Below, in pieces: positions 1-5,824 of a stretch of 14,336 bases of DNA. The notes under the pieces were generated by a model that was given only the letters and a program-made list of their open reading frames with translations, ran no database searches and was not told the origin of the DNA. This DNA is from Streptomyces aureus. GTDB lineage: Bacteria; Actinomycetota; Actinomycetes; Streptomycetales; Streptomycetaceae. Position 1 is the stretch's first letter, and each line of letters starts with the position of its first letter. Both the position numbers and the translations under genes were made by a program. The stretch spans positions 1 to 14,336 of the forward strand of contig NZ_JNZD01000053.1 in assembly GCF_000725495.1 (NCBI RefSeq), read 5' to 3'.

Positions 1-99
1 CCCCTGAACGCGCACCGCTCGGGCACCGTCAAGGGCCTGAGCGCGGAGGTCGGCGCCTCCGTCACCTCCGGCGCCCCGATCTGCGAGATCAAGGACTGA
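1..99 (+). CDS. Acetyl/propionyl-CoA carboxylase alpha chain, C-terminal end (partial)
   Basis: Only the last 32 codons are in the window, read in frame 1 to the TGA at 97-99. The peptide starts PLNAHRSGTVKGL and ends GAPICEIKD. This is the second half of a biotinyl/lipoyl domain, just after the biotin-carrying EAMKM-type motif, which lies upstream of the window. In Streptomyces this ending is typical of the AccA-type alpha subunit, which joins a biotin carboxylase to a biotin carrier and supplies carboxybiotin to a beta subunit to make malonyl- or methylmalonyl-CoA. It is probably the accA2-type gene, but the symbol is not assigned because so little is visible. Another biotin carboxylase with the same carrier domain cannot be excluded. 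Confidence 0.75.
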   Translation, partial: PLNAHRSGTVKGLSAEVGASVTSGAPICEIKD

Positions 100-114
100 A
101 GGACTGAACGAGGA

Positions 115-166
115 CGAGCGATACGCTCGGTCACGACTGCGCTGCCACGCACAGGAGTCGTGACCG
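115..166 (+). terminator. Hairpin cluster after the carboxylase gene, probable terminator
   Basis: A perfect 11-bp inverted repeat (CGGTCACGACT at 128-138, its complement at 156-166) encloses a 17-nt loop. A second hairpin, CGAGCG-ATA-CGCTCG, lies at 115-129 and shares two bases with the first, so the two cannot be fully formed together. There is no clear T-run, as is common for actinomycete terminators. The position, 16 nt after the carboxylase stop and 26 nt before the next start, suits transcription termination, but an operator or attenuator is also possible. Confidence 0.5.
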
Positions 167-191
167 CGCGTACGAGCAGACGGGACGAACC

Positions 192-701
192 ATGGGGCAC
201 AGGGCAGGAACGCGCGTACGCAGGAGCGTCGAACCCGTCGTGGACGCGGCGGTGGATAGTTTAGGCGGATGCGATCACGTCGACGCGGTCGCGGTGGACC
301 TGGCCCCGGGAACCAGCGCCCCGGACTTCGCCCGGACGGTGCTGGCCGGGACACCGGAGTGGGTGCACGGCATGCTGACCGTGCGGGACAAGCTGATGTC
401 GCCGTTCGGGCTGCACGTCCAAAAGCGCGTCGCCCCCGAGGAGATCCGGGTCGAACCCGGAGCGCGGCTGGGCCCCTTCCGGGTCCTGACCGTCTCCGAC
501 GACGAGGTGCTCGCCGGCGACGACGACAAGCACCTGGACTTCCGCACCTCCTTCGCCGTACGGGAGGGGGCGGCGGGCCTGGAAGGCGTGTGCACCACGG
601 TCGTCCGCTACCACCGACGGGCCGGCCACCTGTACTTCAAGGTGATCCAGCCCTTCCACAACCTCATCATCCCGAGGGTCGTCGCCCGGGCCCGCTCGTA
701 G
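192..701 (+). CDS. DUF2867 domain-containing protein
   Basis: This 169-residue protein matches the DUF2867 family in length and pattern. The conserved stretch LGPFRVL lies near residue 94, a D-x-H-L-D-F-R-T segment near 112-119, and a C-terminal Y-F-K-V-I-Q-P-F-H-N-L-I-I-P block near residues 148-161. The family's biochemical function is not established. No signal peptide or membrane helix is seen, so it is probably cytoplasmic. The start is the ATG at 192; the purine-rich GGGACGAA before it is a weak ribosome binding site. It is separated from the carboxylase tail by a hairpin, so it is probably its own transcription unit. The 280 bases after it (702-981) hold no convincing gene. Confidence 0.8.
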   Translation: MGHRAGTRVRRSVEPVVDAAVDSLGGCDHVDAVAVDLAPGTSAPDFARTVLAGTPEWVHGMLTVRDKLMSPFGLHVQKRVAPEEIRVEPGARLGPFRVLTVSDDEVLAGDDDKHLDFRTSFAVREGAAGLEGVCTTVVRYHRRAGHLYFKVIQPFHNLIIPRVVARARS

Positions 702-981
702 CGAGGACACAGACCGACCCGTGCGAGCGTCCCCGGGCGTCCGTGACGGAAGCCTCGTTACACCCGATGCCGCCTGACCGCCGCGGGCGAGGCAGCGTTC
801 GACGTCGGCGCGCAGGTGACTGGCCAGGTGTGGCTCGGTTCACGTTGCAAGCATCTGGAGCCCGCCACCCGCTGCTGATACTGACGCGTCATCACCGCAC
901 CACGGCCCTCGATGTCGCCGAGACCGTCGAGCGGGTCGAGCTCTCCCAAAGGCACTGGGCGGCGGTCGTGATGCGGCTACC

Positions 982-2751
982 GTGGTGGCGGGATCGCGGA
1001 TCTGGAGGTGTCCGGTCGTCGCCTGGTCGTTGAGTCATGAGGAGCGCGCCCAGCTCTATCAGTTGCTACTGGACGCCTACACCTCTAAAAATGATCTTGA
1101 GAGGCTCTTCTACTTCAAACTGAGCCGGAGTCTTGGCTCCATCGCGGGAGAGGCCGACAACCACGACGATCTGGTGTTCAAGGTCATTCACAACGCGGAA
1201 CAGCACAACTGGCTGTCGGAGCTGGTGCGGGCCGCCGTCGAACACCGTTCAGACAAAACACAGTTGGCGGAGTGGGCTGAGCTGCACATGCCTGCACGGC
1301 CAACAACTGCCAACGGTAACCGGTTTCCGCGGTTGGCCTTCGACCTGCGGGAAGTACGTGAGATCGTCGAGGCGGGCGCGGCTGGCCCCGCCAAACTGGC
1401 GTTCCAGTCCGTTGTGATCCACAACGATGCCGTGCACCTGAGTCTCCGAGATCAGGACACGTCGCGCAACTACCTCGTCCGCGTCCACGGACCGGTCCTC
1501 TCCACGGAGTCCTCGGCAGGGCGGTTCGCCGAGGAGGTACGCCGGGCGGGACAGGCCGCGGTCCATAGCCGGATCGCCGGCCTCCTGGGCGCCGGGCTGA
1601 CTGCGGACGGACATCCCTACCTGGTGCAGGACATCGGGCACGCGGACCTCCTCCGGCCGTCTCCCCTCAGGGTGAGCAAGGTGATCGACGTCGGGGCGAA
1701 GCTCGCCGACGCACTCACCGTCGCGCACAACCATGGCGCCACCTACGGCCCCATCGATCCCTCGCACATCCTCCTCGCCGCAGACGGCGAGCCATTGCTC
1801 ACCTTCCCGGCGCTGCCGATGTTCGCGTCCGCGCAGGCACCGCCCGCGACACCGCACAGGGACGTCCGCGGCCTCTGCGAAACCTTGCTGGCCTTGTTGG
1901 CCGTCCAGCCCGAGGAGGGCGCGGGGGCCACGGGGAATGCACGGGTGGCTGCGCCCGGTGCGGTGTCTGCCGCACAAATCCAGATGGAGAGGAAACTTCG
2001 TGAGATCTGCGCGGAAGCAGCGGAGGGCCGGCTGATCGCCGCGGTGGTACGGGACCGGCTGGAGACGGTGAAGCGTGACTCGGCGGCAGCAAACCACGCG
2101 TCGCACGTGCTGGCCCGCGTGCCCGGGAACACGGCCGACCCGGCCGCCGAGAGCGAGGTGGTCTTCGTGGAGGGCGACCTGTTCGAGCAGGAGGCCGATC
2201 TCGTCGTCGGTTTCAGTGACACCTTCGACACCGCTACCGACGGCAGCCTGGTGATCAGCCCGTCGAGCCTCCAGGGACAACTCGTCGAGCGGATCTATCA
2301 GGGTGACGTGGAGGCCCTGGACGCCGACCTCGAACGGGCTCTCGCCTCGGTGCACGCCGAGAGCCTGGAGAGCCGCTCGGCCAAGCAGCACGGAAAGCTG
2401 GTGCGCTATCCGGTGGGCACGGTGGCTGTCCTCGAGCGGGACCGGCGGCGCGTCTTCGCGGTCGCGTTCAGCCGGATGGACAACTCCCTGACGGCTCAGT
2501 CGACGGAGGCGAACCTCCTTCTGAGCCTGGCTAATCTCTGGGAGGAGATCCGGCGTCGTGAGACCGATCGGACGGTCGCCATGCCCGTACTCGGAGCCGG
2601 TCTGTCAAGGCTTGAGCTGGAGCGTGACACGCTCGTCAAGATGACGTTGACGTCGCTGCGGGAACACGCACGTCGCGCCCCGGTGTGCCGCGAACTCCGT
2701 ATCGTCATCCACCCGTCGGACACCACGGGCTTCGTCCTGCCGGTGGGGTAG
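982..2751 (+). CDS. EAD1 - pseudokinase - ThsA-type Macro domain protein (signalling hub)
   Basis: The product has 589 residues. Residues about 17-100 form an effector-associated domain (EAD1): an all-helical block with LYQLLLDAY, LERLFYFKL and VFKVIHNAEQHNWLSELV, which aligns with the N-terminus of the protease at 3193. EADs are adaptor domains of bacterial conflict systems, thought to work by like-with-like contacts. Residues about 120-365 follow a protein kinase pattern but look inactive: the HGDIKPSNILL-type loop reads YGPIDPSHILL (254-265), the DFG position reads LTFPA, and the ATP-site Lys appears to be Arg in YLVRVHG. Residues about 390-585 match the Macro domain of Thoeris ThsA proteins, with GDLFEQEADLVVGFSDTFDT (398-417), SLQGQLV, RYPVGT (475-480) and PVLGAGL (535-541). 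In Thoeris such domains bind TIR-made ADP-ribose derivatives. The start is uncertain: GTG 982 has no good ribosome binding site, and TTG 1030, at the EAD1 boundary, is an alternative. The 3' end overlaps the TIR gene. Confidence 0.8.
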   Translation: MVAGSRIWRCPVVAWSLSHEERAQLYQLLLDAYTSKNDLERLFYFKLSRSLGSIAGEADNHDDLVFKVIHNAEQHNWLSELVRAAVEHRSDKTQLAEWAELHMPARPTTANGNRFPRLAFDLREVREIVEAGAAGPAKLAFQSVVIHNDAVHLSLRDQDTSRNYLVRVHGPVLSTESSAGRFAEEVRRAGQAAVHSRIAGLLGAGLTADGHPYLVQDIGHADLLRPSPLRVSKVIDVGAKLADALTVAHNHGATYGPIDPSHILLAADGEPLLTFPALPMFASAQAPPATPHRDVRGLCETLLALLAVQPEEGAGATGNARVAAPGAVSAAQIQMERKLREICAEAAEGRLIAAVVRDRLETVKRDSAAANHASHVLARVPGNTADPAAESEVVFVEGDLFEQEADLVVGFSDTFDTATDGSLVISPSSLQGQLVERIYQGDVEALDADLERALASVHAESLESRSAKQHGKLVRYPVGTVAVLERDRRRVFAVAFSRMDNSLTAQSTEANLLLSLANLWEEIRRRETDRTVAMPVLGAGLSRLELERDTLVKMTLTSLREHARRAPVCRELRIVIHPSDTTGFVLPVG

Positions 2752-3096
2752 TGACCGTGGCCACGTCTCGGCAGTGACATCGACCAGGTGCACAGGTCTG
2801 CCGAGCAGTTCGGCGTAGGCGATCTCCTGGCGCACCCCGTCGGCGGCGGCCGCGTGCGCGCTGGACACGACGACGACCATGTCGCAGCGTTCGATCTGCG
2901 GGAAGATTGTGTCCCGCCAAGCCGGCGAGTGCAGTTCGGGACCGCAAATCCAGGTGCGCAGACCCGCGTCCCGCAAACAGCGCACCAGTCGCAGCGTGGC
3001 CGAACGGTCGCGACGGCTGTGACTGACGAAGACAAGCCCAGGGCCCACGGCTTGGCCGAGGACCATGTCTCCGCTCATATCCCGTACTACGGTCAC
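2605..3096 (-). CDS. TIR-domain protein, putative NAD-processing signal enzyme
   Basis: This gene encodes 163 residues. Residues 21-108 form a compact TIR domain: strand LVFVSHSRRDRSA (21-33), LRTWICGPEL (46-55), helix start WRDTIFPQIERCD (60-72), strand MVVVVSS, then VRQEIAYAELLGRPVHLVDV (88-107). E91 sits where the catalytic glutamate of NAD-cleaving TIR domains is expected. TIR enzymes in Thoeris make cyclic ADP-ribose isomers or amino-acid-ADP-ribose signals, so this protein is a ThsB-like candidate for the neighbouring Macro receptor. The last about 49 residues are Arg-rich, read antisense through the end of the Macro gene and look non-homologous, so the protein may be shortened. Possible starts are GTG 3096, ATG 3078 and ATG 3066, none with a strong ribosome binding site. 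Transcription runs away from the protease gene. Confidence 0.72.
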   Translation of the reverse strand: MTVVRDMSGDMVLGQAVGPGLVFVSHSRRDRSATLRLVRCLRDAGLRTWICGPELHSPAWRDTIFPQIERCDMVVVVSSAHAAAADGVRQEIAYAELLGRPVHLVDVTAETWPRSLPHRQDEARGVRRVDDDTEFAAHRGATCVFPQRRQRHLDERVTLQLKP

Positions 3097-3192
3097 GCTC
3101 CGATCGTATCGCGTCCCTTGGCCCTCATTCGGTCAATGATTCCCGAGACACTCGGAGGGGCGAGATGGACACAACGGGGGAAGGATCGCGGT
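3097..3192. promoter_or_regulatory. Divergent intergenic region between the TIR and EAD1-protease genes
   Basis: This 96-bp gap separates two divergently oriented genes and must contain the start signals of both unless transcription comes from further away. I see no confident -35/-10 pair. A good ribosome binding site, GGGGGAAGGA at 3176-3185, sits 7 nt before the ATG at 3193 and decides the start of the protease gene. Confidence 0.4.
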
Positions 3193-4284
3193 ATGCCACT
3201 GGACGGGCGGGTCGCCGAGCGGTTCAGCGAAGCACTGATGGACTCCTTCCAGCCCGAGCAGTTGCGGCAGTTCCTGTACTACCGCCTGGACAAGCAACTG
3301 CACCGGATCTCGATGAAGCCGAGCTACGACGCTGTCGTGTTCGACGTCATTCGGGCTGCTGATTCCGAGGGCTGGCTCGATCGCCTCGTCTCGGCCGCCC
3401 GGAAGTCGCGTCCGGGGCACGCCGGTCTCTTCCTCACCGCCCAAAACCTGGGGCTGGCAGTGGAGACTGACGGTTTGGAGAGCATCCTCAACATCCGTGC
3501 TCCCGAGATTCATCCGACGCTGTTCCGTGCCGGTCTCGGCGTGATCGAGGGGCGGGTGTGCAGGGTCGAGGTGGTGCGGGCCGGCATGCCCCACCCTTTG
3601 GGTACCGGGTTCCTTGTGGGTCCCGACCTCTGCCTGACCAGTTTTCATGTAGTGGAGGGGCTCTTCGACGGGCGGTTGCGGCCAGACGAAGTCCGGCTGC
3701 GGTTCGACCACAAGCTTGGCGCTGGGCCCGGCGGCGGCCTCGGTGCGCTGAGCGAGCCACGGCCGGAGAAGGAGGCGGTGTCCGTGCTTGCCGAGCATTG
3801 GTGCGTGGCCTCCGCACCATACGGGGACGCCGACCGGGACCCTGCCGGGGAGCGGACGCCGGCTGCCGGAGAGCTGGACTTTGCCCTCCTGCGACTGGCC
3901 GACTCGCCGGGCAGCCGCCCCATCGGTGACGACGCGGAACCCTCTTCGCCGGAACGGGGCTGGCTCGATACGCGTGCGCCGGTCACGCTCCAGCAGGGGG
4001 ACGACATCGTGGTTTTCCAGCATCTGCTCGGTGGCCCCATGCGGCTGAGCTTCGGAAAAGTCATCGAGGTCACCGCGAATGGCACCCGGATCCGGCACAC
4101 GGCCGACACGGACCGCGGGTCGTCCGGGTCTCCCTGCTTCACCCTGGCGCTGGATCTGGCCGCGATCCATCAGGCGGGCGATCCACGGCAGGATTCCTGG
4201 CACGTCCCGGCATACAACCGAGCTGTGCCGATCGCTCCGGTGGTCAGCACTTTTCCACCGGGAACAGCCGCACCACAGTGTTGA
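3193..4284 (+). CDS. EAD1 - trypsin-like serine protease, putative effector
   Basis: The product has 363 residues from the ATG at 3193, chosen because of the strong ribosome binding site just before it; the frame is open further upstream (ATG 3136), but without such a site. Residues about 5-85 are an EAD1 adaptor domain sharing the pattern LRQFLYYRL and VFDVIRAADSEGWLDRLVSAA with the protein at 982. Residues about 115-350 are a trypsin-fold protease with all three catalytic residues visible: His152 in TSFHVV, Asp229 in LDFALLRL and Ser311 in DRGSSGSPCF. The strand GTGFLVGPDLCLTS before the His is typical of this fold. No signal peptide is present, so it should act in the cytoplasm. EAD-trypsin fusions are known effectors of NTP- or nucleotide-triggered bacterial conflict systems. 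Here the likely trigger is recruitment through EAD1 of the Macro protein. The target is unknown. The 3' end overlaps the membrane protein gene by 41 bp. Confidence 0.85.
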   Translation: MPLDGRVAERFSEALMDSFQPEQLRQFLYYRLDKQLHRISMKPSYDAVVFDVIRAADSEGWLDRLVSAARKSRPGHAGLFLTAQNLGLAVETDGLESILNIRAPEIHPTLFRAGLGVIEGRVCRVEVVRAGMPHPLGTGFLVGPDLCLTSFHVVEGLFDGRLRPDEVRLRFDHKLGAGPGGGLGALSEPRPEKEAVSVLAEHWCVASAPYGDADRDPAGERTPAAGELDFALLRLADSPGSRPIGDDAEPSSPERGWLDTRAPVTLQQGDDIVVFQHLLGGPMRLSFGKVIEVTANGTRIRHTADTDRGSSGSPCFTLALDLAAIHQAGDPRQDSWHVPAYNRAVPIAPVVSTFPPGTAAPQC

Positions 4285-5188
4285 GCGAAACGGTCTGTAC
4301 GTCACCGCTGTCGGCCCGGCGCACGGAGACCCGGCCGACAGCCGAAGAGGACAGCAGCGTCCCGCACATCACGGAACGGTCGGTCAGTTCCACCTTCACC
4401 ACCGGGCTGGGCGGATTCACCGATGGCAGTAGCCAGGGGACCACGGTCGCCGCGGTCACCGCGATCAGCGCCGTCCCGGCCGCGATCACCGCGCTGCGCA
4501 GGCGCGCTGCGGTGGCGGACGGTAACGCGCCCTGCGAGGAGTACCAGCTGATCAAGTCCTGGTCGGACGTGACCACGCGCGTTTGCGGCCAGCCGTAGGC
4601 GGCGCGGTAGCCCTGGACGACGGCGAAGCCCCCGAGGACCACCACCACGGTTATCAAGAGGACGACTGCGGTCTGTCCTTCGTCCGTCAGGCCGGCGATC
4701 CGGTCGGCCTCCGACCCGACGCCCAGCACACCGAGTAGCCCGAGCAGCGACGCGATACCGGCGGTCCACTTCTCTGCTCCCGCGCGCAGCCTCGTCAGAT
4801 CGTCCGTCCGTGCCGTCCGCCAGGCTTCGGCCGCTTCGGCAAGGTAGGGATCGTCCGCGGGACGCAGTACGACATCGCCGGCCGCGTCGGTCACCGACGC
4901 CACGGTCCACGTCCGGCCGCACCCGCGCGGCGGTTCGCCGGGCTGCCCTGGGTGCTCCCGGCCGCACGCGCAGGTCAGGGCGACAGTGCGGGCGGACGGT
5001 CCGGCCGTGGGGACTCCTCCGCCCTCGAACGCGCTCCCGGTGAGCTGTATCACCGCCTCGACAGTGTGGTGGCAGGCCGGACAGGGCCCGTCCAGTCGCA
5101 GGGTCGATCCCACCCGTCGGCCGTGCCACGCCGCCAACTGCGTGGCCGACACCGGGATCCATTGAGCCGAGTGGATCATTCCGCTCAC
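4244..5188 (-). CDS. Membrane protein with N-terminal Cys cluster and three transmembrane helices
   Basis: This 314-residue protein is not a family I can name. The N-terminal part carries five cysteines in a zinc-ribbon-like layout: C36-x2-C39 in GPCPACH, C73 and C75 in LTCACGREH, and C90 in RGCGRTW. A helical linker follows at about 115-140. Three hydrophobic segments lie at about 143-158, 173-192 and 232-254, and a small beta-rich domain closes the protein (264-314). The start is GTG 5188, preceded by GGGAAGAGG; ATG 5179 is an alternative. It converges on the EAD1-protease gene with a 41-bp overlap of coding ends. This arrangement suggests a functional partner, for example a membrane anchor, target, or pore-type partner released by proteolysis, but this is inference. 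It could also be an unrelated neighbour. Confidence 0.7.
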   Translation of the reverse strand: MSGMIHSAQWIPVSATQLAAWHGRRVGSTLRLDGPCPACHHTVEAVIQLTGSAFEGGGVPTAGPSARTVALTCACGREHPGQPGEPPRGCGRTWTVASVTDAAGDVVLRPADDPYLAEAAEAWRTARTDDLTRLRAGAEKWTAGIASLLGLLGVLGVGSEADRIAGLTDEGQTAVVLLITVVVVLGGFAVVQGYRAAYGWPQTRVVTSDQDLISWYSSQGALPSATAARLRSAVIAAGTALIAVTAATVVPWLLPSVNPPSPVVKVELTDRSVMCGTLLSSSAVGRVSVRRADSGDVQTVSLNTVVRLFPVEKC

Positions 5189-5824
5189 GCTTCCGCCTCT
5201 TCCCTACGCTGTCCGGCCCCGTACGGCCGAAGTGGTACGCAGCAGCGCTGAGTGCACCCATGCCCGGACGTCCGCACAGTCATCCCACCCGGCGACGGGC
5301 CGTCCTACGTCGATGCACCGCACGCAGGCTGTAAGGACAGCAGACGACGGTCCGCGCGGGGCCCGCAGGCGAAGCTCCCGCGCGACGCGCACTTGATGGC
5401 GTGAGTGGTCCTTGCCCCCCACGGCCGCAGCTTTCTGCCACCGTGGAGGTCACTCAGTGCCGGATCGACCGCTGGCGGGCCCTGCCGCACCGTCCGAGCC
5501 CTGCCACGCGATCGACACTTCACGTCGGCGCCATCGCGGAGGTGTCGAATCTCTGTGCGGATCCGGATGTATCTGGATAAGATCGTCCGGTGCGTGACGG
5601 GAGCCTGACCAGTTCCCCAGTCAGGCGCGTCACTTGGCGACCGGGGGAACACTGTCGCTCACGGGGATGAGTTGTGCCGTCATGCCGTCTACCGGCTCGG
5701 CGCAATTATTGATGCGGTTGGTCCAGCGTGCTCCTGAGCGCCCCTCAGAAGCAGCCCGCCGCTCTCCGGTGTTCGGCGTTCCTCTGGCTCGTACCCCCCA
5801 GCGAACGCAGAGAGAGACCCCTTC
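5189..5824. other. Long intergenic region between the membrane protein and toxin genes
   Basis: The region lies between two genes that point away from each other. Apart from the hairpin at 5594-5633 I see no supported element. A 72-codon minus-strand open frame (5204-5422) ends 15 bp before the membrane protein start and contains a CxxC pair. Its third positions are less GC-rich than the neighbouring genes and it lacks a convincing ribosome binding site, so it is not called a gene. Promoters for both flanking genes are expected here but cannot be pinpointed. Confidence 0.5.
5594..5633. promoter_or_regulatory. Two-part hairpin upstream of the toxin gene
   Basis: GTGACG (5594-5599) pairs with CGTCAC (5628-5633), and GCCTGAC (5603-5609) pairs with GTCAGGC (5620-5626). 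The two stems are separated by a small asymmetric bulge and the loop is 10 nt. The structure has no T-run on either side. It lies 191 bp before the toxin start, so it may be an old terminator, a protein binding site or part of a 5' leader. Confidence 0.45.

Noticed and set aside
758..955. A 65-codon minus-strand frame between the DUF2867 and Macro genes
   Set aside because: There is no ribosome binding site, no family resemblance and an irregular composition.
2788..3192. N-terminal extension of the EAD1-protease frame
   Set aside because: It is antisense to the TIR domain and shows no homology. The strong ribosome binding site before ATG 3193 and the EAD1 boundary support the shorter protein.
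3133..4305. A 390-codon minus-strand open frame opposite the protease
   Set aside because: It is a shadow of the protease, whose triad and EAD1 domain are visible on the plus strand.
5204..5422. A 72-codon minus-strand frame just upstream of the membrane protein
   Set aside because: Its spacing would suit an operon, but it has no convincing ribosome binding site, weaker third-position GC and no recognisable motif beyond one CxxC.
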